A stretch of DNA of 64,000 bases from Tricholoma matsutake. Taxonomy: Eukaryota > Basidiomycota > Agaricomycetes > Agaricales > Tricholomataceae. Where the stretch lies: NCBI GenBank assembly GCA_026075535.2, contig AP026546.1, positions 372,001-436,000 of the forward strand, read 5' to 3'. Of this stretch, positions 23,932 to 34,999 are shown in pieces; the stretch's first letter is position 1; every line of letters begins with the position of its first letter. The position numbers were made by a program, and so were the translations under genes. The notes under the pieces are model-generated. The model was not told the origin of the DNA. It did not search any database and saw only the letters and a program-made list of their open reading frames with translations.

Positions 23932-24554
23932 GCTCAAGGGGAGACCAGGCAAAGGAAACCACAGGCACCAGCGGAGCCATTGGGATCCAGGTCACGCCAG
24001 CCAGAACATCGACGCCCAGATGCGTGCCCATTGGCACCACCCACCCCAACAACTCCAGCAAGACCAAGTGGGAGTGGCAGGACCAGGTGACTTCAGAGCA
24101 GCAGTGGGAGCTCTGGTGAGGATTTAGAAAATGATGGTGAATGAGAGGGGATGGAAAGCAATGGAGATGGATTGTTGGAGCAAAAGGAGCGAGGGGAACA
24201 ATGGCAACAACCAGCGTGTGGGGCAGTAAGGCCCACTCCCTGCATACGATGCTTCCAGCTTGGGTGACAATGTCATGAACAGGTCAATGGGAAGGGTGCA
24301 TGTTTTGAATGTGGGAAGGGCAAAGTCAAGTGTGAAAAAATGAAAGATGGTCATGGAGGGGACAAGCCAGAGAAAGGAAAGGGTGCAGCCAGAAGAAAGG
24401 TGAAGAAGTCTGGATCCTCATGGAGGTTCATGAGGGAAGAAAAAGGAAAATTGAAGGGTAAGTACTATGTATCACCATACAAATAACCACTGAACATTGA
24501 CCACAGCAACATATTCCTCCGACGTCGAGATGGTTGATGTCGCGCACAAATGCC

Positions 24555-24625
24555 TGCCCTCACCCTCACCCTCTCCCTCTCCCTCTCCCTCTCCCTCTCC
24601 CTCTCACTCTCCCTCTCCCGCTCCT
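24555..24625. repeat. (CCCTCT)n-type microsatellite
   Basis: CCCTCT/CCCTCA hexamers run for about 65 bp and encode a PS-repeat in the gag-like relic frame. A related CCCTCT tract recurs at 25195-25215. Confidence 0.9.
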
Positions 24626-25070
24626 GCTCCCATTACTGCTGGGGAGCTGTGACTTCAACAACCATATACAAGAACTGGAGCATCATCTGTACAATCAGGG
24701 TGATTGGCTCCATCAGAACTTCCCCAGAGCAATGGGAGAATATGGCCAGCTTGAGCAGGAGGATGGATGAGATGGAAGAGTACATGGGGTTCCACCCACA
24801 ACCTCTTGTGTTGTACAATGGTGCAGGTGAGCTGCACTATCTTGGAGAGGGTCCAAGCTATAGGCAAAGGTATGGTATGGAGGTCGACAAAGATGAGCAG
24901 GATGCTGAGGCCACTGTTTGGGAGGATCACTGGCACAGGGCTGCTGCTGCTGATGCTGGTAGTGAGGAAGATAGACATGAGGTGGCTTGGCCTGAGGAAG
25001 ATGGAGGCGAGGTTGCTCCCACTCCTGCCCCTACCCCTATTCCCACACTTCCACCTGATGCCACACCTGC

Positions 25071-25140
25071 CACTCCTGCACCCCCACCTGCCACTCCTGC
25101 ACCCCCACCTGCCACTCCTGCACCCCCACCTGCCACTCCC
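25071..25140. repeat. 21-bp tandem repeat, about 3.3 copies, coding TPAPPPA
   Basis: CCTGCCACTCCTGCACCCCC plus A repeats at least three times in tandem and encodes a heptapeptide TPAPPPA in the 24550-25833 frame. Confidence 0.9.
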
Positions 25141-25999
25141 ACCCCCATTCCCACACTTGCACCCCCACCTGCCACTCCTGCTCCCACTCCCTCTCCCTCT
25201 CCCTCTCCCACTCCCATTCCCAATGCCGCTCCCATCCCTGATGCCTTGCCCGATGCAGAAGCTGGCCAGCCTACTTGGCAAGGCCAAGATGATGCATCAA
25301 GTGCTCCCCCTCCTGCTCCCTCTCCCTCTCTCACTCCCTCACTGCCACATGCTGCTCCCACTCTTGCTCCCACTGGGCTTGAGGAAGAAGGACATGGTCC
25401 TCAAATCAAGGTTGTCCCCACCATGCCACAAGATTCTCATGAATCAGTTCAACATATGACCTCTGTGGATGTGCCCCTTCCTCCCCTCCTTCAACCCCCC
25501 TCAATCCCCAATGCTGACCCTGTGGAACCAGTAACAGTATCCACCAGCAATGTGTTCGTACCACCCACCCCTCCTTCACTGCTAGCATTGCATTCCCCTC
25601 CTCCTCCACAATTATGCTGGTCCCTTCGCCATTTGTCACCTGCCTGGCCTTCAAGCAGTACCAGCCCTCAGCCAAACCTGAAGAAGAGAGCAGGAACATC
25701 TGAGGACAGAGAAATGAGGCAGAAAAAAGTAATGGTTGGACCATTTTATTTTACATTCATACAGAAATATTGTTGTATAATGAGTCTGAAAATTTCACAT
25801 TTTTCCTCTTCTCTCTTTTACCAAGGGTTGTGATTAAAATGGCCTCCTGTTGTGCAAGGTCATCAGCTGTCTTTTGGTGTCGACCCTCTGATTGGTTGAT
25901 TGTCAGGTTTTGTTGGGATGGCGGTGGGGCCATTGGTTGATAGCTAACTGTTGCAACCGCTGCTGTGCTGGCCACTGCCGATGTGATCACCTGATTGTC

Positions 26000-27146
26000 A
26001 GGTTTTGTTGGGATGGGGGTGGGGTCATTGGTTGATAGCTAACCGCTGACAATCCTATGTTGGGCATGCTGGCTGCTCCCATATCCTGGCCACTCCTGTG
26101 TCCTGGCCACCAAAAAGGGGGCGAGGTTTAGGATGTTGTGATGTTTGTTGAGGAGGCAGAGTGGAGTTGTCATTTTGGAACAGGGATGGATCAATAGGGG
26201 GGTCATTCACATTGTTGCCTGACATGGGTCCCATGTACCTCATGTAGGTGTCTCTGTTAGGAAACCACCCCATTACCTAATAAAATTTCATTTTATTTAT
26301 TATGTCGAATTACGCTACATGACGCCAAATGACACTACACTTTGATAGTGTGAGAATTTTATTTCACACACATCAAAATGTACGTGCATGTACAAGTGCG
26401 TCGGTAACAACAATGTACAATATATGTGTAACATAGTATATAAACCCTAAATATATGCCTAGGGGACCCCAGTTGTGTTCTCTTAGGTATTCCACCTACG
26501 TTTTGGTGTGAAAGGCCTATCTCAACAAACTCACCTATTAATAACCCCTTCCATCAAAACCATCAATCCCCCCATCATGAGCGCAGATCCTGCCCCCTTC
26601 TTGTAGAGAGAACCTGCACGGTCTTAGCTAGCAGATAGTGGGTGTTGCCCTAACAGAAGAACACAACTTCCCATATCAGTGCGCCTTCTCTTACTTGCAC
26701 ATACATCATTGTTTCACTGCACCACATCCAATTACTCATCCTTTCAGCACAAGCCGGAAGTACTTGTATATATGTAATCTACCTTTTCTTTCGTAAGCCG
26801 ATGCCAGGCCTCGCCTTACATTGTGACCGCCAGTGATTGAGAGGCAGCGCTCATCATTAGGACAGCTGCAACCAGACAACTGATCGGATCTGGTTTAGTT
26901 ACGATTTACATTACTCTATTCGGACAACTATTTTAGTTACAAGCCAAATTCAGTGATATCTCTGAGATCAGGCACTGTTGGAAGGGTTATTGATCCGAAG
27001 TGTCAAAATACACGCCCAACAAATGACGAACCATTGACGAACCTCGACGAACCTCATCACGTGACCCGTGGATGTTTGGAGAGGTAACAAAAAAAATTTT
27101 TTTTTTGAATTTGTTGAAGAAGTGATTCATCACAGATTCTACAATT
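26000..27146. other. Possible 5' LTR and leader of the Gypsy element
   Basis: No gene is seen between 26274 and 27146. A TATA-like TATATAAACCCTAAAT at about 26436 and polyadenylation-type text lie 5' of the Gypsy gag start, as expected for an LTR, but the two LTR ends could not be fixed. A short duplication (TGATTGTCAGGTTTTGTTGG, about 25896 and 25990) lies just upstream. Confidence 0.3.
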
Positions 27147-28244
27147 ATGTCTGAACCTTCAACTTCAAATCCCAGTCCTAATCCTGTTCCCACGCCCACA
27201 CTAGAAGCAAAAATTGATGCGCTTACAGCGCAAATGTCGCAATTAGTGTCAGTATTGGCAGCATCACAGCCCAGACAAGCAGAAGTACAGCCAGAGACAA
27301 TAGGAGAAAGAGATGATGAGATGGAGGAGATGGTGGAGTGGATATCGCAGGAGGATGAGATGGTGGAGAAATCCGGAAATGGAAAAGCATGCTTACCTAA
27401 GTACACGCCCCCGCAAATCTTTGATGGTACCATGGAGAATACAAAATCCTTCATCAGCTCTATAGTATTATACATCCATGGGAGGAAGCCAGAGTTTCGT
27501 ACAGCCGAGTCTAGGATTATGTTTGCTCTCTCATACATTCAGGGGGGGAAAGCACAGTTCTGGAGGAATGAAGCTATAAATCAAATTGCCATGGGAAATA
27601 AACCATTTGCAACCTTCAAGGAATTTTTGGAGAGACTGGAGGCACAGTTTGGAGACCCTAATCCAAAGGCAACAGCCAATGCCAAATTAAAAACCATGCG
27701 CCAAGGTTCCTTAATGGCGGATGAATTTATTTTGCAGTTCAAAGCAGAAGCTTTGCAAACGGACATGGGAGAAGCTGCATTGGTAGAGTTTTTGAAAGCA
27801 GGATTAAATCCCTCTTTATTCAAGTCTATCTACCGACTACCTTCTATGCCAGAGAAGTTGGACGAGGGGTATAATTGGGCAATGCGCCTTGACCGGCAAT
27901 ATCAGCAGGAACAGGCGGAGTCAAAGTTGATGTACGGAAGTAGTAAATTTGGAAAGTCATCTGGAGGAAAGTCCGAGAAAGGAAAGGCACCTCAGGCACA
28001 AGCTCCAAGGGCACAGCCACTGGCCATGGCAGTGACACCTATAGTTACGGAGTCAGCAGCACCAGCAGAGGCAATGGAGGTTGATCAAGCAGGAAGACGA
28101 GCCCTACTTAAATGTTTTAACTGTGGGCAGTTAGGACACATTTCTAGGAATTGTAGGCAGAAGAGAAAGATTAGGGAAGCTACAATCGAGGAAGTGAAGC
28201 CGGAGGAAGGCAAGCGGAAGAATTTTATGGAAGAGTCCCAGTGA
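27147..28244 (+). CDS. Ty3/Gypsy Gag polyprotein
   Basis: This is an intact 365-residue frame from the ATG at 27147. A Pro/Ser-rich start and a short coiled coil (TLEAKIDALTAQMSQLVSVL) lead to the retrotransposon-gag capsid domain. That domain is marked by PPQIFDGTMENTKSFISSI, ALSYIQGGKAQFWRNEAI, FLERLEAQFGDPNPKATA and MADEFILQFKAEA. A CCHC zinc knuckle (CFNCGQLGHISRNC) sits near residue 325 with a basic tail. Gag forms the particle and the knuckle binds element RNA. The protease frame follows 220 bp downstream in the same direction. The frame appears undamaged, unlike most elements in this window. Confidence 0.9.
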   Translation: MSEPSTSNPSPNPVPTPTLEAKIDALTAQMSQLVSVLAASQPRQAEVQPETIGERDDEMEEMVEWISQEDEMVEKSGNGKACLPKYTPPQIFDGTMENTKSFISSIVLYIHGRKPEFRTAESRIMFALSYIQGGKAQFWRNEAINQIAMGNKPFATFKEFLERLEAQFGDPNPKATANAKLKTMRQGSLMADEFILQFKAEALQTDMGEAALVEFLKAGLNPSLFKSIYRLPSMPEKLDEGYNWAMRLDRQYQQEQAESKLMYGSSKFGKSSGGKSEKGKAPQAQAPRAQPLAMAVTPIVTESAAPAEAMEVDQAGRRALLKCFNCGQLGHISRNCRQKRKIREATIEEVKPEEGKRKNFMEESQ

Positions 28245-28444
28245 AGGTTTCCCCATTGGTGACCCAGAATCGTTACAATGTATTAGTATCCAAGGAAACC
28301 CAGAGCAAATCAGAAAAGGAAATCGAGGAGGAGTACAACCGTTCTGAATCATGTGACAAAAAGGAGTACAACTGTTGTCAATCACGTGACAATTTTCACG
28401 CATCATTTCTGAAAACCCCTAAGTTCTTTATTCGCTCTGCGTGA

Positions 28445-29105
28445 ATAGAACCAGAAATCACCTTGACTGTGGGACTGAAGACAGTGGACACGCATGCAGT
28501 GATTGATGTGGAAGCATTGCTTGATAGTGGTGCTACAGGATTATTTATTAATCGATCCTTAATTACCGGAAATGGTATTAACACACGCAAGCTGGTGCAA
28601 CCTATAATGGTGTACAATATTGACGGAACAGTCAATTGTGGAGGAACTATCAAGGAGGAGGTGACTATGATCCTAAAGTATCAGGAGCATCAGGAGCAAA
28701 CCATATTCGAAGTGTGCGATCTTGGGAAAACCAATCTAATAATAGGATGTCCATGGTTACGGAAGCATAATCCCGAAATTGATTGGAAAACTGGGAAAGT
28801 ACAAATGACTCATTGTCCTAAGGAATGTAATGTGTATGGGAGGAAGATGAAGAAGGAAAAAAGGAAAAAGAAAGAGAAAGAACGTCCGAGAGAAAGTATT
28901 CTGTTACGATGGAGGAAGTGGAGGATGAGGAAATGCCAAATGGGGAAGTTCCAATCATGATCGAGAAAGAAGAGCAGAAGCAAACCTTTAGAACAATTCG
29001 TGGAGGACAGTCGTGGGACAAGAATATCGTGAAGGTGGAGAAGCCAGTGGAGGAATGGGTGCCAAAAGTGTATCATGAACATCTGTCAGTGTTCCAGAGA
29101 AGACG
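28445..29105 (+). CDS. Gypsy retropepsin and pol start, truncated before reverse transcriptase
   Basis: DVEALLDSGATGLFINRSLI contains the aspartic protease D-S-G active site. The retropepsin fold continues through NLIIGCPWLRKHNPEIDWKT (the I-I-G-x-x-x-L flap-to-end motif). After KECN the frame shifts near 28900 and resumes EEMPNGEVPIMIEKEEQKQT, then VEEWVPKVYHEHLSVFQ. That last text is the conserved linker immediately before Gypsy reverse transcriptase. At about 29105 this text ends and the tail of a minus-strand JmjC gene begins. Protease would cut Gag-Pol; RT, RNase H and integrase are missing. Confidence 0.85.
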
Positions 29106-29109
29106 GTCT

Positions 29110-30420
29110 GAATGTTGGATATACCATCATCATCTGAGTTGCTCAGATCACCATCATCATCACTACTGGACTGGTCTTCATCATCACTGTCTGAATCGCT
29201 TTCTTCACTGTCGCGGTCAGAGTCATCTGAGGAATTCATGTCAGAATCTGATTCCATAACCAGATCGTTGTACTGCTGTATGAAGTCCAGGTCCACAGGA
29301 GTTGTCCCGAGGCTCAGAATATCATGGCCTGCGACGTCTTTGTAAGTAGATTGTGTTTAAAGAAAGTGTAATACCTACATCTCGTGTATGAGGATAACAC
29401 TCCTGCCCTAGCCTTAACAACGTATCTTGGTCCCGCCCACTCGAAGCCCTCGCTAACCCCAAAATGCAGATCATAAGGGAAATACTTCTTCAGTAAATCT
29501 GTCAGAACATCTGCTGTGCACTCCAACACTTCACCTTGAGCATCATTCTCTTCTGCCATAGTCTTAGTATACGAGATCAGTGCTACAATATGCTGGGAGA
29601 GTAGGTCCTTGAATACGAGGCCACCATCGATGAATGATTCCTTCTCGGGGTCGAAAAACAGATAGCGTGCACACCACCAATGATGAAGGTCCCTAGATAG
29701 CCCACAGGCATGGATGGTGCACAGTCAATCATGGTTATGTTTAGGTCCATGTCGATATTTCTTCCTGTACGCCAGAGGGTTGATGAGATCCCCAAGTTCC
29801 ATGACGACGCATAACATGAACAGGTCAAGCACCACTTCAAAGGTGGAGACACCGGGAATATGACAAGTGGGCAGTGGCGTCGACAAATCTAGTTTAGACC
29901 CGCGCTTGATGAGGACATAGTGAAGATAAGTAACCATTCTTCGAAGTAGAAGATGTGCATCATGACTGTGTTCCATGTTTGTCACCCTCTCGCTAGCAAC
30001 AAACATATGATAAAGCCTGAAAACCGTGCCTTGGATCGTGGACATCGCGTAAAAATGACCTCCATGACAAATTGCAGATTCTGGTGTCACAACAAAATGT
30101 GGTGTGTTTGGCCGCATTAACCTATAGGACAATGGTTATGAATATGGGGGTGCCAAGCAGACACAACTTACATTCGGGATCCGGGACAAAGAAGGACTGC
30201 CTCAAGGTCCCACTTCTCCAGGTTGGCAGCAGAAATATCGTATTCTTCAGTTCCAGCACTCACTGTGCGCCAGGAACTACTGTCAGCAAGTAGTTCGACC
30301 AGGACCTATCAAACCAAATCTCTACACCACCACCTTCATCTGTGTCATAACTGTCGTAGGTCAGCATGGTTCGACCTAGGGAGCATGAGTGGTGGATATG
30401 AATTTGCCATCGCTTAGTTT
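29110..30420 (-). CDS. JmjC-type cupin protein with acidic C-terminal tail
   Basis: Minus-strand exons read VLVELLADSSSWRTV, EKWDLEAVLLCPGSRM, then across a ~50-nt intron (GTAAGTTGTG...CCTATAG) LMRPNTPHFVVTPESAICHG plus GHFYA, the second half of a JmjC domain. Further exons give LLLRRMVTYLHYVLIKRG, WWCARYLFFDPEKESFIDG, FKDLLSQHIVALISY and LLKKYFPYDLHFGVSEGFEW. A last exon encodes a Ser/Asp-rich acidic tail (ESDSDMNSSDDSDRDSEES...). JmjC proteins are usually 2-oxoglutarate oxygenases, often histone demethylases. The text before VLVEL needs an intron or a frameshift at about 30300. The 3' end abuts the truncated Gypsy element, so the natural C-terminus may be lost. It is distinct from the JmjC gene at 9-13 kb. 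Confidence 0.6.
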
Positions 30421-30574
30421 GGCTCATGAATGGACATCTATTTTTCCCCCGGCAAGAAGGGTGGAGACTGGCAGAGACTGTGCAGAATTCTTTATTTGTT
30501 TCATAGCTTCTCACTCTCATTTTTACTGTACTACATTATTCCGACAATTGATTTACAAAACACGCTACAGAATA

Positions 30575-33500
30575 CTATATCTTAACCTTTCTCAGAGCAG
30601 AAAGTGCATTGCCTTGAGCATTTTGTGATTTTGTCTCGGCATGAGAGTTGGTCCTGAAAACAACTGTGCTGACCCGGATCCCATCTTTCGAATTATCATA
30701 TTTTTTCCATTCCATCTCCAGCCGATTGATTAGGCCATCATAATCTTGGTTATCTTGCGGAGCCTTAAGGATGGTGTCTGAAGAATTCTGGCTGTGTAGA
30801 AGCTAAAGAAGACAAAAAGAGAAATAGTAAGTGAGATGCCAGTATATTATTCGACCTTACCATGGCTCCAGTGGTTGCAAAGTCTTTCAAGAGAAGTCCG
30901 CCAATTGGAGGAGTCTGCGCATAGCGAGGCGGGCCTGGTCCAAATAACAGGAGACGAATAACCTGTAAAAATATCTTTGCACATTGAAATGCCAGAGCAT
31001 GAGAACCAGAATACTGATAATCATTTAATTATGAGATTCCATGCCAAAATTAGGAATTTACAAGATGTACTTCACTCTCAGAAAACCCCGGCTGTGCTAA
31101 AAGCACAAGTCCCTGTGATAGAACTTTGATATTCAATGAGTGGTTGAGTTTTTTGAAAAACTGTGCTTCAGAATATGCCAAGTCCCTATGATCTAGAGCT
31201 GGAAAAACACAAGAATCTCTGGTAATATTCTTCCAGTAGTCCTGGTGTGGCACCAGTCGGTGAATGGCTTGCCAGATATCGCAGACCATGAGGCAAGCTG
31301 CCACCCGGTCCAAAGCAATTCCAGTAAGATTGGAAAGACGTTGGAGATGAAGATCTTCAGCGTATAACTTGAGCATGTCGAAGAAGTGGTACTCATCCTC
31401 GTCTAGGTGGACATTGCCTGGGCTATGAAAAAATTCAAATAAGAGTGGAATCTTGTGCCTGAGTACACCCTCAGCTAGCTGACGAATCAGAGGAATGTCC
31501 AGAGATATCTTGAGCACTTTCTGTGCTTTTTTCTTCACTACATCGTTCACCCGCGAACCATCCCAATTTTCCATCGCAGACTGATCAGAGTCGGATTCTA
31601 AATCAGGCGGTATAAAAGGCAATAAATGACTGTGGTACAAATGACCTTCTTCATGCAGGAGATCCAGAAGTCCACATATGAATGGCTGAATGATTAAAAG
31701 GAGAGCAGCCAAAGCATCGGATATCTGTGGAGGAAGCCAAAAGAGTGTTTGGGCAAAGTCAATGTTTCGCTGTTTTGCCTTGGGTTTCCCAATGACAAAA
31801 CGACCCGAAACAAGCCAAACATTGCGCTCGAGTCGAGGATTCTCTGTGAGATTGACTATGAGAGACTGGAACTGAAAATGTCGCATGCAGACAGCCGTCG
31901 TGGTGGATATAAGAATCACCATTAGCTCTCGTATTTTCTGGTCTTGCTCAAGATAACGGCGGAGCTGACATCGAACAACCTCTCCATCAGCAGAGAAAAG
32001 TCTATGGCGTCTCTCCTTGGTAGATGACATCTTGTTCTGAAAGGTTAGTCGACTTTTGCATACCCAATTAGCATTTGCTTCTTGTAAGTGAAATGGTCGC
32101 GTAGACAGGTCATCTTGGAGTAGCTGATTTGAAATGATGTCTGAAACCATCAAGTCCTCAGGAAGCTGGTAAGAGATTTCCTTTTGTAGCTCTTTTATAA
32201 TCGAGAGAGTGAACTGGGACCATTGATGAAAGTTGATACTTTTCCAGGAAAAACCGTCACGGGTATAGGTCACCACTTGGCCATCTTCTTTGAAATCAAA
32301 TTGTGTTGCGGTGGTATCTTGTGAAAAGGAAGATCCAGAAAGGACATATGAAATGCCCTGAATTCGCCCAAAGGGTGTGTTAAAAAGTTGAAGATTGGTT
32401 GACCATTGTAGCCAAGGGCGATACTGTTCCAAGACCCTAATTCATATTTAACAAAAAACCAGAACAATCTTGAACCATCACTTACTCTGCTAGTGTCAGC
32501 TGTTTATGATTTGCAGAATCTGAGTGAAGCGCATCCTTGGCTGGTGCAGATTTCTGAAGTGAAATATCGACTGTTTCTAAGGTGAGAAAAAATCAGTGGT
32601 ATATTTTGTATTGTACATTAGACATACCTGTGTTTTGCAGAAAATTGTCTAACTTTGCCAGAAATGCATCCTTGCTCATGTCGTCCAAGCCGTGTCCACT
32701 ATTGTTACCTATATCATCATTCTCTCCAATTTCTGCTGCCTTGTCTGCCTCTTCTTCCTCTTCTTCCTCTCCCTCATCTGCCAATTCTGAGGTAGCACTA
32801 TCGAAAAAGAATTGGCGCTCCTCAGACATTGAACTTTGAACTTGAATTCTTGCCATGTGCAAGGCTATGCAACGAAATGCATATTTTGCTCCCGCAGAAA
32901 ATCCCTTCACGACTGAGGGTATTCTGAATCGTCTGGCAGATACACAAGACCAGAGAAATATGACTTGGTCTGTAGGACAATCTACTGGCCGGGTGCCAAG
33001 ACCATCGGTATGAAAGATAGCCTCCAACAAAGCATGAATGGCCCAATTGACCTCATCATCCAGGTCTTCTCCTTTTCGATCCCAAAAAAGCTGATACAGA
33101 GTCAAGGCGACTCGAACCTGTTTAAGGGTGCCACGCAATTTGAAAGCACCAAAATCGGATGTATCCGACAATAATTCTGCATGAATGCATCGAAGAATCA
33201 TGGCTATCGTCATAAAGAGAAACCCTGAATATTCGCGGATTTTGGTATCTCCTATTGGTTCAAAATGGTAGCGGGACGACCTTGAAAGACTGGCATCAAT
33301 ATTTCTTACATTCTGATGGAAATGATTACAGCACATACCCTGAAACTAGGATTTGTCCAATGCCCTCATGGCTATCTTTCAGAAGAGCAACAATAACTCT
33401 TATATACTTTCGTGAATAGAAACGCACATAAGCCAGGCTCTTGTCCAGGAAGTTTGTTGAACGATGTGTTGGAAAGGCAATTAGTTTCCGGAGAGACACA

Positions 33501-34828
33501 AGATGAGATGAGGCTGCTATCTCTGTATCGTAATCAACCCAACCTACTTGAAGAGGCCATGATTGACTCCGTTCAATCGCATTGGAGGAAGAGCTTGGTG
33601 AGCTTTCTGAGATAGAACTGTTAAGAGGGACATCGGATACTGAGCCAGTCTCTTCCTCAGTCCAGTTGTTTCGTAGTGTGAAAGTGTAGGATCCCGTGGG
33701 ATACAGATGCACTCGGTATGTCCAACAAGGGTCATCAATTTCGATTTCGTTGATTCTCTTGAATCCTCCGGCTGGGCGAGCTGAGCAGGTCTTAGCGAGA
33801 TGCTTCCAGCGAATGTAACGATCAGGATTTCCATTGCCAGAGTTCTTTGCTTCCCAAGAAAAGCATTTTGGGCATTGATAGGACTGGAATACTTCGGATG
33901 GAACAAGAGGAGAATCAAGCTCTTTTGGGAGATGGGGTAAAAAATCGGATGGTGTTTGTGTGAGGTTGAGCCCAAGACTGTCCGCTATGTGAGAAGCCAT
34001 TGCTTGACTCTCCTTTGATTTCTGGTGGGAGGTCCAATCATTGTGAACAACTCGCAAATGTTTTGCGAGTTCCACCATCGGAATAAAGGAATTGTGTTCT
34101 GGGCAAAACACGACGTGCCATTCCTTGAAGAAGACTAGTCCGAAAAAAACTAGCACTTTACAATTCGATGCGAAGTCATTGCATAAGGAAGGAGTGTTTT
34201 TCACAAGACATGAGCAAGAATAAGCCTCTTGAGTGAGGAATGTAAACCCCTCTGCCTTCGACTGGTTCACAGAAATTTCATTAGCCATAGAAAGGGACGA
34301 AGCTGCGACGATACTGCGGAATTTGCGCGGATGACGGTTGGTTGGATGTGCATAGTCGTCGTCATCGTCATCAGTGTCCATGTGAAATGAAGCCCCATCT
34401 ACCTCATTGCTGCTGTTCCCCCCACCATTGCCATCCGCATCCTCCTTGAATGAAAACACTTCATCTACCCCGTCACCTCTGTCCCTGTCATCATGCTTAT
34501 CAGAGACTGCACGATGATCCGATCTTCTCGAGGTAGCCCTCCTCGAGCGGAAGTTGTTGGGTGTTTGAGAATGAGTGTGAGATCTTGTTTGAGAAGTGTT
34601 GGGATGGTAGATGGCTGGATTGATATCGATGTTTTCCTCCAAACCCTCAACGTTGGCAGAACTTGCTCTGCTGGAACTTTGATCATAACTCGAAGAAGCT
34701 ATAAATTAATCAGGGGAAGTTCAGCGCCCTTTGAAACGATAAAACTCACCTTTCTCATCTGATGAGGCTGCATTATTATTTTCAGTTGGTACCTCTGATT
34801 CAGATTTGTCTTCGTCTTCGTTGTACAT
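30575..34828 (-). CDS. DUF3505-type, helicase-linked large protein without a helicase
   Basis: At least seven exons splice in frame from the ATG at 34826-34828: about 34828-34750, 34698-33339, 33312-32628, 32576-32486, 32436-31062, 30962-30861 and 30802-30575. The N-terminus is acidic and Ser-rich. A C2H2-like region follows (VFCPEHNSFIPMVELAKHLR and VVHNDW, then YQCPKCFSW ... HLAKTC), as in DUF3505 proteins. The middle (VWLVSGRFVIGKPKAKQRNI, FAQTLFWLPPQISDALAALL, LPFIPPDLESDSD) resembles the long domain that, in other Agaricomycetes, precedes a RecQ-like or telomere-linked helicase. Here the protein ends at KVKI-stop with no P-loop or DEAH text. No stop or frameshift was needed, so it is probably a working gene. 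Function is unknown; a mobile-element or recombination role is only inference from relatives. Confidence 0.6.
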
Positions 34829-34999
34829 TTGTGACGATGGTACTAGTGGAGAGCACGTTGATCCAAGAATGACTGTTACAAGGTAACTTACAACGTCAGT
34901 TATCTAAATCGAGTAAGAAATCAGAGAACAATGGATCAGGCCAGGTTTGCATAATTGTAAGAGCAAACTTACTGAGAAGAATGGGATATGTGGGCACAG

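Larger units (their letters stand above)
23412..25833 (+). pseudogene. Gag-like relic with zinc-cluster text and Pro-rich repeats
   Basis: Plus-strand coding is scattered over this stretch. MNITAQQVLGHISQIKQAV starts near 23473. Cys text CHEQVNGKGACFECGKGKVK plus CE lies near 24270-24340. A basic stretch then leads through an intron-like gap to a PSPSPSP tract (24560-24620), ELEHHLYNQ, MDEMEEYMGFHPQ and a Pro/Ala tail. The 24550-25833 frame is open for 427 residues, but its first 30 are microsatellite-encoded. CxxC motifs beside basic and acidic helices resemble the DNA-binding gag-like proteins of Agaricomycete retroelements and the relic at 13.9-15.3 kb. I infer a dead element, expanded by simple repeats. 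Confidence 0.4.

Noticed and set aside
23605..24127. Long overlapping open frames of EW, GN, MG, PF and HS repeats
   Set aside because: They arise from the hexanucleotide microsatellite, which cannot contain a stop in the frames concerned; they are not genes.
24550..25833. A 427-residue single protein
   Set aside because: The first part is microsatellite-encoded and the family-like text lies in other frames, so the long frame is treated as part of a relic, not as an intact gene.
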